This document shows, one piece after another, positions 23,148-32,187 of a stretch of DNA of 34,372 bases (its first letter is position 1; each line of letters begins with the position of its first letter). Source of the stretch: Lachnospiraceae bacterium (GTDB lineage Bacteria; Bacillota; Clostridia; Lachnospirales; Lachnospiraceae); the NCBI GenBank assembly GCA_017399685.1, contig JAFQBM010000042.1, forward strand, positions 1 through 34,372, given 5' to 3'. The translations under genes were made by a program, and so were the position numbers. The notes beneath the pieces are model-generated. The model was not told where the DNA came from. It saw nothing but the letters and a program-made list of their open reading frames with translations, and ran no database searches.

Positions 23148-23330
23148 ATGTTAGAGCAAAATGAAGTCCGGGAAAAATTAATCGAAAAATGTAAGGGTCT
23201 GAAAATAAAGTATATTGCAGAGCAGATAGGAGTTCCGAGAGAGATTTTGTCAAAATTCAAAACAGGAAATCGCAGAGAGTTATATCCAGAATCACTCATT
23301 GCATTAAATGAATTTTTGGACAATCATTAA
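23148..23330 (+). CDS. small HTH-like protein, 60 aa
   Basis: AAAGGAGG lies 9 nt before ATG 23148. The product EVREKLIEKCKGLKIKYIAEQIGVPREILSKFKTGNRRELYPESLIALNEFLDNH has a Cro/CI-like helix-turn-helix (YIAEQIGVPREILSKFKTG). It is similar in plan to the 65-aa protein on the other side of the structured RNA. Probably a DNA-binding regulator. Confidence 0.7.
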   Translation: MLEQNEVREKLIEKCKGLKIKYIAEQIGVPREILSKFKTGNRRELYPESLIALNEFLDNH

Positions 23331-23458
23331 AAGAATATTATATTTTTTTGCTTAAAAAGGTTAAACTATACACAAATTATATACTATGTTGTCAATTATA
23401 GCATAACAAAAATTAAATGTAAAGAGGAAAATTTGTGAAAAATAAAAAGAACATATGG

Positions 23459-23487
23459 TTGCATATAAAGTGTAAAAGTAGTATAAT
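23459..23487 (+). promoter_or_regulatory. promoter for the zinc-ribbon gene at 23514
   Basis: TTGCAT (23459-23464), 17-bp spacer, TATAAT (23482-23487); start codon 27 bp later. Confidence 0.7.
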
Positions 23488-23513
23488 TAAAGAAAAAGAG
23501 GTAGGTGAGGAAA

Positions 23514-24005
23514 ATGGGAACAATAAAAGAAGAAAATAATTGTGTATGTGGTCAGTGTGGAAGTTCTTTTAATAAGATGTTTTTGTTGGGAAAACAAGGT
23601 AATGCTGAAACATGTCCTATGTGTGGTGGAGAACTGAAGACAGAGGAAGATAATTCGGATTGGATTACTTGGTATTATTATGGATATAAGAGTGATAACG
23701 GAAAAACAACTTTATTGGATGATTCTCCTATAGATTTAACACAACATGGAGATACATTCTTCTTAATTAAAGAGTTTAAAGCCCCACCTGAAACCGCTCC
23801 TGGCGGTTTAGAAGAAGTTAAAAGAATCCTCAGAACTTATATCCCAGATGCCTTTGTCTATCAAAAGAAAGAAGAGCCGAAAGTTCGGTGTCCTAGATGT
23901 GGTTCTGCAAAAGTAGAATTAATGCCTAAAAAGTTTAGCTTGATTACGGGTTTTGCTACAAATCAATATGACAGGGTATGTGTATACTGTAAAAAGAGAT
24001 TCTAA
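23514..24005 (+). CDS. protein with two zinc ribbons, 163 aa
   Basis: GGTGAGG lies shortly before ATG 23514. An N-terminal ribbon has CVCGQCGSSF then CPMCGGEL (residues about 10-41); a C-terminal ribbon has RCPRCGSAKVELMP … RVCVYCKKRF (about 126-163). Between them a compact acidic/aromatic region (DWITWYYYGYKSD…) lacks a known fold. A metal-binding adaptor or nucleic-acid-binding protein is likely. It has its own promoter and the next gene has another, so they are separately controlled. Confidence 0.75.
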   Translation: MGTIKEENNCVCGQCGSSFNKMFLLGKQGNAETCPMCGGELKTEEDNSDWITWYYYGYKSDNGKTTLLDDSPIDLTQHGDTFFLIKEFKAPPETAPGGLEEVKRILRTYIPDAFVYQKKEEPKVRCPRCGSAKVELMPKKFSLITGFATNQYDRVCVYCKKRF

Positions 24006-24029
24006 GAAGTATTTATTTGTCTTTTGTAA

Positions 24030-24058
24030 TTGATATTTGTCAATCATTGGTATATAAT
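24030..24058 (+). promoter_or_regulatory. promoter for the MazF-like gene
   Basis: TTGATA (24030-24035), 17-bp spacer, TATAAT (24053-24058). The -35 box starts a TTGA-tatttg-TCAA inverted repeat (24030-24043), a possible operator. Confidence 0.75.
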
Positions 24059-24092
24059 GGTGTTTATAATACTGATGATTGGTGGAATAGAA

Positions 24093-24737
24093 ATGATTGA
24101 ATATAATTACTGGAAGTTTATTTGTAAATTAAAAAACTATTATTATGGTAATTTGCATGGAACGGGAAAAACTGTCAAGGAATTGAAAAATAGGATTGAA
24201 TGGTTTAATAATTATTTTAATGTATTTAATAACCCTAAATATTTGCAGATGAAGGATTTACCTGATTTATATAGGGGTGATGTAGTTTTGGTTGAATTAG
24301 GATTTAATATTGGTATGGAATTTGGTGGTCGCCATTATTGTATTGTTTTAAGAGATTCAGCAAAATGTAATAAAAGGGTTGTAATTCTTCCAATTACTTC
24401 TAAGAAACCTTCTGATTATCAAAAATTAAAAGATAGTATTTATGTACAGTTTGATGATATTAAATTTTTGCATTGTAGTGATGATTATAGTTCTTCAACA
24501 CCTTTTCAACGTTGGTGCAATATCTTAAATGTTAAAACAATAAGTAAATCTCGAATTATTTATCCAATAAGGAGAGATTTACCATCACCAACAAAACGTA
24601 TTTCAAAAAGAAAAATGACAGAAATTTCAAATAAAATAATTTCTGAAATTGCTCTTAGAAATGATTTATTGGAATTACAGGATAAATACAAAGTATTAGA
24701 ATATAATTACAACAAATTACTATCTAAAAAAAATTAG
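24093..24737 (+). CDS. PemK/MazF-fold protein with N- and C-terminal extensions
   Basis: GGTGG (24081-24085) lies 7 nt before ATG 24093; an in-frame ATG upstream would add a hydrophobic stretch but overlaps the -10 region. Residues about 60-160 match the MazF/PemK SH3-like fold: LYRGDVVLVELGFNIGMEFGGRHYCIVL, then VVILPITSKK. Typical toxins of this family are about 110 aa mRNA endonucleases; this one has 214 aa, with a 58-residue helical N-terminal extension and a C-terminal coiled coil (LRNDLLELQDKYKVLEYNYNKLL). No antitoxin-like gene adjoins it; the upstream zinc-ribbon protein does not resemble one. It may be a solitary nuclease, or use its extension as a built-in control (inference). Confidence 0.75.
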   Translation: MIEYNYWKFICKLKNYYYGNLHGTGKTVKELKNRIEWFNNYFNVFNNPKYLQMKDLPDLYRGDVVLVELGFNIGMEFGGRHYCIVLRDSAKCNKRVVILPITSKKPSDYQKLKDSIYVQFDDIKFLHCSDDYSSSTPFQRWCNILNVKTISKSRIIYPIRRDLPSPTKRISKRKMTEISNKIISEIALRNDLLELQDKYKVLEYNYNKLLSKKN

Positions 24738-24777
24738 GTATCAAATTATAATTATGGGCATATAATAAAAATAAATA

Positions 24778-24806
24778 TTGACAATTGTTGATGTTTATGT
24801 TATGCT
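24778..24806 (+). promoter_or_regulatory. promoter of the small RNA candidate
   Basis: TTGACA (24778-24783), 17-bp spacer, TATGCT (24801-24806). No start codon follows before the terminator at 24904. Confidence 0.7.
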
Positions 24807-24811
24807 TTAGC

Positions 24812-24904
24812 CATCAAAGATGTGCTAATTGCACAGTTGGTTATCCAACATATTAATATTTTATCAAAGACGTGAAAGAGATATCATTAAGATATCTCTT
24901 TTAC
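24812..24904 (+). ncRNA. small RNA candidate: three hairpins and a terminator, about 92 nt
   Basis: Starting at the expected transcription start, CATC/GATG (24812-24815, 24819-24822), then TGTGC/GCACA (24821-24825, 24831-24835), then GTTGG/CCAAC (24836-24840, 24845-24849), a single-stranded AT stretch containing TTTTATCAAAG (24859-24869), and a 10-bp terminator stem AAGAGATATC/GATATCTCTT (24876-24885, 24891-24900) with T4. A complete promoter-RNA-terminator unit with no ORF. The CAGTTGGTT…CCAA hairpin resembles one in the large array (8713-8729). Confidence 0.6.
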
Positions 24905-24923
24905 ATTGTGAAAAAGTATGTGT

Positions 24924-24952
24924 TTGACACATTCGTTATTTTGTTTTAAAAC
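24924..24952 (+). promoter_or_regulatory. probable promoter of the tape-measure gene
   Basis: TTGACA (24924-24929), 17-bp spacer, weak -10 TAAAAC (24947-24952). A terminator-like hairpin follows about 17 nt past the expected start. Confidence 0.45.
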
Positions 24953-24975
24953 TGAAAAATAGTGAAAGTAACCAT

Positions 24976-25003
24976 AGGGAGACTAATCGTAGTCTCTCTT
25001 TTA
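24976..25003 (+). terminator. terminator-like hairpin in the tape-measure leader
   Basis: AGGGAGACTA (24976-24985), loop ATCG, TAGTCTCTCT (24990-24999), then TTTATT. It lies between the promoter and the gene, so it is an attenuator or a 5' stabilising hairpin, or it stops transcription coming from the left. Confidence 0.6.
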
Positions 25004-25018
25004 TTATGCAAAAAATTA
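24999..25018 (+). repeat. 20-bp direct repeat, copy 1 (before tape-measure gene)
   Basis: TTTTATTATGCAAAAAATTA is identical to 34342-34361, where it also follows a terminator-like hairpin and precedes what looks like the leader of another gene. In this copy AGGAGG follows immediately. Confidence 0.7.
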
Positions 25019-25031
25019 GGAGGATAAACAT

Positions 25032-28000
25032 TTGACAGGAAACGAATTTATGTTGAAACTGACTGCTTTGCTTGAAAAATCAAAGAGTAGAAAACAAGTG
25101 AATGCAGACATAAAGATATTAGAACAACAAATCAACAGAATTAAGTTGATTGGCACATTTAGTAAGAGTGCAACAAAAAAGGAATTAAATGCTTATATCA
25201 AACAGTTAGAAGGTCAATTGGCGGTAGTAAAACTACAAGCTAAATTGGACGAAAACAGACTGAAACGAGAAATCGACAGTGCATTGAAAAATGTAAAAAT
25301 AAGTGACATACCAGTAAATGAGTATGGTATGGGTACGAAACTTAGAAAGATTTATGTGGATTTTAAGAAACAGGTCGAGAGTAGTCCTATAAGCATCAAT
25401 TTTGATACGAAAAAACAGACCTTACATAATCAATTGACTACATATCTTGCTAAAAACAGTAAGATTAACGAATCATCTATTTTACTTGGTGAAGCAGATA
25501 AATTAAGAGATATGTTTGATAATATTGATAGTCGTGACAGTCTGAAAAATGCAACGGAGCAGATGAAATTATTCAAAACTGAGTGTTCTGCTACCGGATA
25601 TGCAACAAAAGGTACAACTGAAAAAATTGGTGATTTAGTAAAGGGCATTACTAAGGTTGGTTCTGCTTTTGGTGTTGCTAACTTAGCAATTACAGAATAT
25701 AGAAAATCCTTAAATACTTTAAAAAGTAATGATACTATCATGACTGAAATCTCAAAGACAAGTTCTATGTTGACTTCTGAAATAGAAGCGATAGGAGAGG
25801 CATCTTTTAAAACAGCAAGTAAATATGGACAATTATCTTCTGATTATTTAACAGGTGTTCAGGAAATGGCAAGGTCAGGATATGAAGACTTGTCAAAAGA
25901 ACTTGGTGAATTATCTCTTTTGGCACAATCTGCTGGTGATATGACAGCCGAAAATGCCAATAATTATTTGTTGGCTACGGATGCTGCCTATAAATATAAG
26001 GGAAGTGTAGAGAAGTTAAGTAAAGCCTTGGATGGTGCGAACTTTATTTCCAATAAAAATAGTGCCAGTCTAACTGATATTGCAGATGCTATCAGTGTAT
26101 CGGCATCTTTCGCATCAAATGCCGGAATAGAGATTGATGAACTTACTGCTGCGGAAGCCACAATGATTGCTACAACTAAAAGAAGTGGTTCAGAAATGGG
26201 TCGTGCTTTTCGTAGTATTATTCTTAACTTACAACAGGTTTCAGGTGAATTTGATGGTGAAGTAATTGATGAAGAGCAATTAAAGAAAGTAGAAGCACGT
26301 TGTCATTCTTTGGGTGTTGAACTTGAGTATATGAAGAATGGTGTTGCAACGCTTCGTGACCCAATGGAAGTCTTGAAGGAATTAGCAGAGGTTTACAATT
26401 CATTGCCCGATAATTCTGCTGATAAGCAAGGATTGATTAGTGATTTGGGCGGGAAATACCATAGTAACGCTTTATCAAGTTTATTAAGCCGGTGGGATTT
26501 GTATGAAAAGATGCTTGACGAATATTCTCAAGGAACTAATTCAGCACTTGCAGAAGCAAAAAAGACAGCTGATTCATGGGAAGGAAGATTAAATTCCTTA
26601 CAAAACAGTTGGGATTCTTTCGTTAATTCGCTGACAAATAAAAATGTTATCAAAGGTGGCATTTCATTCTTTGATAGTACAATACAATCAGCAGAAAAAT
26701 TGATTGATGTCATTGGGGAAATACCACTTGTTTTAACTACGCTTAATACGGCATTAACTACTATGAATAAAAATGTAGGAATTACCCAGCTGATAAATCC
26801 TAATACAAACAAATTGGATATCCAAGGTAATTTCATGGGTATTGATTTCACAGCAATTAAAGAACAAAAGGCACATTTTGAAGCAGCAGAGGGAGCAATT
26901 ACAAGTTGGAATAAAAGTTTGGCAATTGGTAAAAATGATATCAATAAATTTGGCGAAGAGGTAGTTAAAAACAATGCCCAACTCAAAGCATATCTTTCTA
27001 CATGTTCTCAAGATGCCCCTGCTTCATTAAGTGGTTATAAGACTTATTTGAATGCAGCAGGTGTCTCAACGGATGCTTTGCGTTTAAAAACAATACTTCT
27101 TAATTCTGCATTATCTTTTGGTATAGGTATTCTTGTACAATTAGTAGCCACGGGAGTTGCGAAATTAATTCAGGCACAAGATGAATTGGCACATGAAACT
27201 GAATATTGTAAAGAACGTGTAGACGGTTTGATGTCATCATATAAATCTGCTTTAGATACTGCAAATTCTCATAAGGATTCAATTGAATCTCTTGCAAAGA
27301 AATATGAGGAACTTTCTAAAGGTGTGAATGACTTTGGAGAGAACATATCTTTAACAGCTGATGAATATTCAGAATATAATTCTATTGTTAATGATATTGC
27401 TGATATGTTCCCAACAATGATTCAGGGATATACCGATGAAGGAAATGCAATCCTAAAACTTAAAGGAAATGTTGATGCATTAAGAGAAGCGTATGAAGCT
27501 GAAACAAAGGCAGCATATAACTCTCTTATTTCATCTGGTGAAGATTCAGATGGTAACGATATTTTAGAAGATTCATATAACACAATCATAAAGTCAGAAT
27601 TTGGAAAGCATTCATGGGGTAATGCAGGAAAAATAAAGTACCTTGATAAAGTTATAGAAGCTACCAATAGTGTTGATGATTTGGATGCTTTATGGGATGA
27701 GTCCAGAAATTCAGGTTATATGAAATGGTTTGAAGAATATGTTACGGGTAGTGGTAGTACAGGTATTAAAAAATTAACACCAGAACAATTAGCAGAAATT
27801 AAACAAAACGCAAAGATATTAAAGCAAGAGTATCAGGCTGAAATAAATTCAGTTGTAGATAATGTAGAAACACTTGCATATGCTTATCTTATGACACATG
27901 AAGACTATGACAAATTAGAAGAAGATGCTAAAACTGCTGCGTCCATTATGGTTAATAGTCTTAATGAAAGTATTGTTGCTGGATTTGGAGAAGATAAAGC

Positions 28001-31000
28001 CAATGCAGGAAAATATGTTGATAATATTGTTCAGACTATATTGGAAAATCCAGATGCACAAAAATCAATGATTGATTTATTCACAATGGATACAAGTGAT
28101 ATGTCTGTTGATGAAATAGAATCAAAAATAGATTCTTGTATCAAGGATATTGCTAAGTATATTCATGAGGATGCAGATGAATTAAAAATAAGGCTTGGTT
28201 TTGATGATAGTGAAGCAGAACCATTAAAAACTAAAGTTCAAGGATTTTTACAAGATGCTTATAAAGATAAAGTGGGAGAATTGACTTTAGAAGATTTGGA
28301 TATTGCTTCTAAATTGAAAATTCCAGAAGGTGCTTTATTATCATGGGATGAATTAATTGCTCGAATTGAAGAAAGTAAAGAAACTTTGGCATCTGACACT
28401 TCATTTTCCACCATCTTCAACTCCTCCGACTTCTCAGAACAAAAACAATCTCTTCTTGAACTCGCAAAAGCAGGCGAACTAACCAACAAAGCACTCTCTT
28501 CTGATGACTACACAGACTTCATAGATAAACTAGAAGAAATAGGTATCTCAGCAGAAGAAGCTAAAACAGAAATTCTCTCACTCCTAGACGCAACAGAGAA
28601 ACTGTCAGGAGCATCAAAGAGTATTTCCAGCTTAGAGACTGCTTATAATGAGTTCAAAGAAAATGGCTATGTCTTAGCTGAAACAATCGAAGCTATTCCT
28701 GATGTTTTCAGAGAATTGGAAACTTATGATTTTAATGTATTTGAAAATATCATAGGTAATCCTGACAGTTCTAAGGCTCAAATTCAAGACGCTTTTGACG
28801 ACCTTGTAACTGCATATATTAATGAGCAAGGTACATTATTAGACGTATCTGAGGAAGAAACTGCCCGTTTCATTTCAAACTTAAAAGAAATGGGTATTGT
28901 AAACGCAGAGGAAGTTGTAAACGCTACCGTTGTATTCAAAGATAATATGGAGGCTACTGCAAAGGAAGCTGAGTCTACTGCTCAAGAAATCAACAAATTC
29001 TTAGTTAGTATGAATAAGGATGCAGCTAGTTCTACAATTGATTTAACTAATTGCACTTGGGCTGAAATTCAAGCGTTAATTGAATCTGGTAATCAATATG
29101 GATTTACTACTAGCAAGATAAAAGAATTTGCAATGCAGAAAATCTGGGCAAATAGATATTCACTTGATACAAGTGCTGATGTTGCTCAATTATTAGCAGT
29201 TGCAAAGGCTTCTGGTATCGCAGCTAATTCAATTTCTGCTTATGAAAATGCATCCAAAATGACAGAGCATGGCTATGGTGGTGGTGAAGCTTGGCTTCAA
29301 TCTATGCAAGACAGCGCATGGAGGGAAGTTCTTAAAGAAATTGAAGCATCATTTAGTTACACTACTCCAACTGTTTCATACAAAGCACCAACTACCACTT
29401 CTTCCTCCTCATCATCATCCAAAGAGGCAGAAGCAACCATCGAAACTTTCAACTGGGTTGAAAAACTTCTTGAACGTATCCAAGCAAGAATTAGTAAGTT
29501 AGACAAAACAGTATCATCCACTTATCGCACATGGGCAACAAGAAATGATGCATTATTAAAACAACTCACAGAAGTTAATACCGAAATAATTGCACAACAA
29601 AAGGCTTATGATATTTATATAGCAAAAGCTAACTCTGTAGGCTTGTCAGAACATTATAAGCAACTTGTTCAAAATGGCGATTATAGTATCGAAGATATTA
29701 CAGATGATACACTTAAGCAACAGATTTCGGACTATGAGGAATGGTATACCAAAGCTACTGAATGTTCTGATGCTATCGTTGACCTAAAAGATAAGATTTC
29801 TGAATTAGGCATGACCCACTTTGAAAACATATTCAGTGAGTATGAAGACAGTCTAAGTGGTTATAAACACCAAGTAGAAATGCTTGAAACTTACATAGAC
29901 CAAACAGAATCAAAAGGATATGTAGTTAGTGGTAATTACTATAAGGAATTAATCAATACACAAAAACTTAATATTAAGATGCTTCAAGAAGAATATGCAA
30001 AGTTAAAAGATTCTCTTCAATCTTCTGTGGACACTGGTAAAATTAAACCATACAGTGAAGCATGGTATGATATGGTTGACAGTATCCGTAATGTGCAGAA
30101 ATCTCTTGAAGATTCTAACAGTTCTTTGATTGAGTACCAAAACAATCTTAGAGATTTAGAATGGGAGGCTTTCGACAGACTTTTAGACAAGATTTCTAAT
30201 ATTAAGGACGAATCTGATTTCTTAATTGAGTTAATGTCTGATAAAACCATGTTTGATGAAAGTGGTATCACAGATGAAGGTCAGGCGACATTAGGACTTC
30301 ATGCGATTAATTATAATGTATATCTTTCTAAAGCTGATGAATATGCTAAGAAAATTAAAGAAATCAATGCTGAGATTGCTAACGACCCTAATAATCAGAC
30401 TTTGATTGACCGTAGGAAGGAATTGATTGAGTTACAACAGGAATCTATTCTTGCTAGTAAGGACGAGCAACAGGCTATGAGGGATTTAATTTCAGAAGGC
30501 TATGACGTTTTCTTAGAATCACTTCAAGAAATCATAAATAAGCGTAAAGAAATGCTTGATGAAATGAAAGATATGTACGATTATGAAAAGAACATTTCTG
30601 AACAGACTCAAGAAATTTCAAAATTAGAAAAGATATTAAAGGCTTATGAAGGGGATAACTCTGAGGAAGCTAGAGCAAAGATTCAGGAATACAAAGTTTC
30701 ATTAGAGGAAGCTAAGGAAAACTTAGAGGAAACTGAATTTGACAGGTATATTAAAAATACTGAGGATATGCTTGATTCATTATACGAGGAAGCACAAGAG
30801 TTTGTAAATGGTCATTTGGCAGATTTAGAACGACTTGTAAGTGAAGTTATTGATTCAACTAACGAAAATGCAAGTAATATCAGTGAAACTATCAAGGAAT
30901 CTGCTGATGATGTAGGATACACTATTTCAAGTAAATTAACCAATGCTTTCGATTCTGCAAGTAATGGAGTTGCTGATTTAGTAAGTGACTACAATGATAA

Positions 31001-32036
31001 CTTCCTTGAAACCATGACTACTTTACAGTCTACCGTTGATGATATTCGGAATTTAATTGCAGGCGAATCTAATTCGGATAATTTGGAGAAAGAAAGCAAT
31101 TACTCTTCTGATGAAGAATCACTTTCTAATCCACAAGACAGATGGACTCAAGATACCAATGGCACTTGGAACTATTATGAAGGTGGCGAACAAGTTAAAG
31201 ATTCATGGACAAAGTATGATAAGGATAATAAATGGTATCACTTAGACGAAAATGGAAACATGAATACTAACCAATGGATTAAGAATAAGTCTGGTACTTG
31301 GAGTTATGTAGATGGCTCTGGTGCTGCTGTTACAGGTTGGCATAAGTTAGGATGGACAGATGGCTCAAATGAGTGGTATAACTTTGATGCTGATGGTAAT
31401 ATGCTTGAAAACCAATGGGTTGATGATTACTTTGTTGGCAAAGACGGTAAAATGAAAACCAATACATGGATTGGACATAATGGTAAGTATTACTGGGTCG
31501 GTGCAGATGGTAAGTGGTTAGACAAAGAAGGATGGAGTTTGGATTACAAGCCTAAAGATGGATTACCTATTTACGAGTACGCAAAAGGAAGTAAACGAAT
31601 TCCTGAAGACCAGATTGCTTTGATTGGCGAGATGGGTTCAGAGTTATATTATGATAAATCCAGTGGACTGATTGGGCAAGTTGGTAAAGGTGACATGGTA
31701 TTTACTAATGAAGCCTCTCAGAAGTTATGGGAATTTTCACAAGACCCAGAAGGATTTATGGCTAAGATTGGAATGCCTAACCTGATGTCTAATTTCAGTT
31801 TGAATATGCCTAGTCTTTCTGAATTGAAAGTGCCTGATGTTAAGCCTGTAGCACAGAATCAGAATGTTACAATTGATTTGGGAGGAATCCAGATGTATGG
31901 AGTAAATGACCCACAAGAATTTACTAAACAATTAAAGTCTGCAATTAATGATAACTCTTCTATTCGCAAGCAATTAAAAGATGTTGCTTTTGGTGATATG
32001 AGGGGTGGAAATTCATTTGCTAGATATACAAGATAA
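25032..32036 (+). CDS. phage tail tape-measure protein with cell-wall-binding-like repeats, 2334 aa
   Basis: TTG start with AGGAGG 8 nt upstream. Residues 1-200 are helical and coiled coil. About 230-540 match the TP901-type tape-measure core (SSMLTSEIEAIGEASFKTAS…, SGYEDLSKELGELSLLAQSAG, then …MGRAFRSIILNLQQVSGEF). A hydrophobic helix lies near 685-710 (LLNSALSFGIGILVQLVATGVAKL). A Ser-rich linker is near 1455, followed by long coiled coils with the NWVEKLLERIQARISKLDKTV segment common in clostridial tape measures. About 2040-2170 carry aromatic WxxDxNGxWxYY / WYNFDADGNM repeats like choline- or glucan-binding modules. The C terminus is typical (YAKGSKRIPEDQIALIGEMG…). It sets tail length and usually carries wall- or membrane-active domains. 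By the usual 0.15 nm per residue the tail would be about 350 nm. No other tail gene adjoins it. Confidence 0.9.
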   Translation: MTGNEFMLKLTALLEKSKSRKQVNADIKILEQQINRIKLIGTFSKSATKKELNAYIKQLEGQLAVVKLQAKLDENRLKREIDSALKNVKISDIPVNEYGMGTKLRKIYVDFKKQVESSPISINFDTKKQTLHNQLTTYLAKNSKINESSILLGEADKLRDMFDNIDSRDSLKNATEQMKLFKTECSATGYATKGTTEKIGDLVKGITKVGSAFGVANLAITEYRKSLNTLKSNDTIMTEISKTSSMLTSEIEAIGEASFKTASKYGQLSSDYLTGVQEMARSGYEDLSKELGELSLLAQSAGDMTAENANNYLLATDAAYKYKGSVEKLSKALDGANFISNKNSASLTDIADAISVSASFASNAGIEIDELTAAEATMIATTKRSGSEMGRAFRSIILNLQQVSGEFDGEVIDEEQLKKVEARCHSLGVELEYMKNGVATLRDPMEVLKELAEVYNSLPDNSADKQGLISDLGGKYHSNALSSLLSRWDLYEKMLDEYSQGTNSALAEAKKTADSWEGRLNSLQNSWDSFVNSLTNKNVIKGGISFFDSTIQSAEKLIDVIGEIPLVLTTLNTALTTMNKNVGITQLINPNTNKLDIQGNFMGIDFTAIKEQKAHFEAAEGAITSWNKSLAIGKNDINKFGEEVVKNNAQLKAYLSTCSQDAPASLSGYKTYLNAAGVSTDALRLKTILLNSALSFGIGILVQLVATGVAKLIQAQDELAHETEYCKERVDGLMSSYKSALDTANSHKDSIESLAKKYEELSKGVNDFGENISLTADEYSEYNSIVNDIADMFPTMIQGYTDEGNAILKLKGNVDALREAYEAETKAAYNSLISSGEDSDGNDILEDSYNTIIKSEFGKHSWGNAGKIKYLDKVIEATNSVDDLDALWDESRNSGYMKWFEEYVTGSGSTGIKKLTPEQLAEIKQNAKILKQEYQAEINSVVDNVETLAYAYLMTHEDYDKLEEDAKTAASIMVNSLNESIVAGFGEDKANAGKYVDNIVQTILENPDAQKSMIDLFTMDTSDMSVDEIESKIDSCIKDIAKYIHEDADELKIRLGFDDSEAEPLKTKVQGFLQDAYKDKVGELTLEDLDIASKLKIPEGALLSWDELIARIEESKETLASDTSFSTIFNSSDFSEQKQSLLELAKAGELTNKALSSDDYTDFIDKLEEIGISAEEAKTEILSLLDATEKLSGASKSISSLETAYNEFKENGYVLAETIEAIPDVFRELETYDFNVFENIIGNPDSSKAQIQDAFDDLVTAYINEQGTLLDVSEEETARFISNLKEMGIVNAEEVVNATVVFKDNMEATAKEAESTAQEINKFLVSMNKDAASSTIDLTNCTWAEIQALIESGNQYGFTTSKIKEFAMQKIWANRYSLDTSADVAQLLAVAKASGIAANSISAYENASKMTEHGYGGGEAWLQSMQDSAWREVLKEIEASFSYTTPTVSYKAPTTTSSSSSSSKEAEATIETFNWVEKLLERIQARISKLDKTVSSTYRTWATRNDALLKQLTEVNTEIIAQQKAYDIYIAKANSVGLSEHYKQLVQNGDYSIEDITDDTLKQQISDYEEWYTKATECSDAIVDLKDKISELGMTHFENIFSEYEDSLSGYKHQVEMLETYIDQTESKGYVVSGNYYKELINTQKLNIKMLQEEYAKLKDSLQSSVDTGKIKPYSEAWYDMVDSIRNVQKSLEDSNSSLIEYQNNLRDLEWEAFDRLLDKISNIKDESDFLIELMSDKTMFDESGITDEGQATLGLHAINYNVYLSKADEYAKKIKEINAEIANDPNNQTLIDRRKELIELQQESILASKDEQQAMRDLISEGYDVFLESLQEIINKRKEMLDEMKDMYDYEKNISEQTQEISKLEKILKAYEGDNSEEARAKIQEYKVSLEEAKENLEETEFDRYIKNTEDMLDSLYEEAQEFVNGHLADLERLVSEVIDSTNENASNISETIKESADDVGYTISSKLTNAFDSASNGVADLVSDYNDNFLETMTTLQSTVDDIRNLIAGESNSDNLEKESNYSSDEESLSNPQDRWTQDTNGTWNYYEGGEQVKDSWTKYDKDNKWYHLDENGNMNTNQWIKNKSGTWSYVDGSGAAVTGWHKLGWTDGSNEWYNFDADGNMLENQWVDDYFVGKDGKMKTNTWIGHNGKYYWVGADGKWLDKEGWSLDYKPKDGLPIYEYAKGSKRIPEDQIALIGEMGSELYYDKSSGLIGQVGKGDMVFTNEASQKLWEFSQDPEGFMAKIGMPNLMSNFSLNMPSLSELKVPDVKPVAQNQNVTIDLGGIQMYGVNDPQEFTKQLKSAINDNSSIRKQLKDVAFGDMRGGNSFARYTR

Positions 32037-32048
32037 CAGATAAATTAA

Positions 32049-32074
32049 AAGAGTAGGCTTTCGGGTCTACTCTT
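32049..32074 (+). terminator. hairpin after the tape-measure gene
   Basis: AAGAGTAG (32049-32056) pairs with CTACTCTT (32067-32074), loop GCTTTCGGGT; only a weak T run follows. Probable terminator, or leader hairpin like those before the neighbouring genes. Confidence 0.55.
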
Positions 32075-32132
32075 ATCATAGAAAGGTTATACTTTATTAT
32101 GATTACATTTTTACAAAAAATACTATAATTTG

Positions 32133-32161
32133 TTGAATTTTTTCTGTTTTGGGTTTATAAT
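32133..32161 (+). promoter_or_regulatory. promoter for the 81-aa gene
   Basis: TTGAAT (32133-32138), 17-bp spacer, TATAAT (32156-32161), start codon 27 bp later. Confidence 0.7.
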
Positions 32162-32187
32162 AATAGAAAAAATAGGAAGGAGATAAT

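Noticed and set aside
23514-24737. Zinc-ribbon protein and MazF-like protein as a toxin-antitoxin pair
   Set aside because: The upstream protein is large, lacks an antitoxin-type DNA-binding or disordered tail, and each gene has its own promoter.
25430-31931. Many minus-strand ORFs within the tape-measure gene
   Set aside because: They are shadows of the long plus-strand gene, with no starts or ribosome binding sites.
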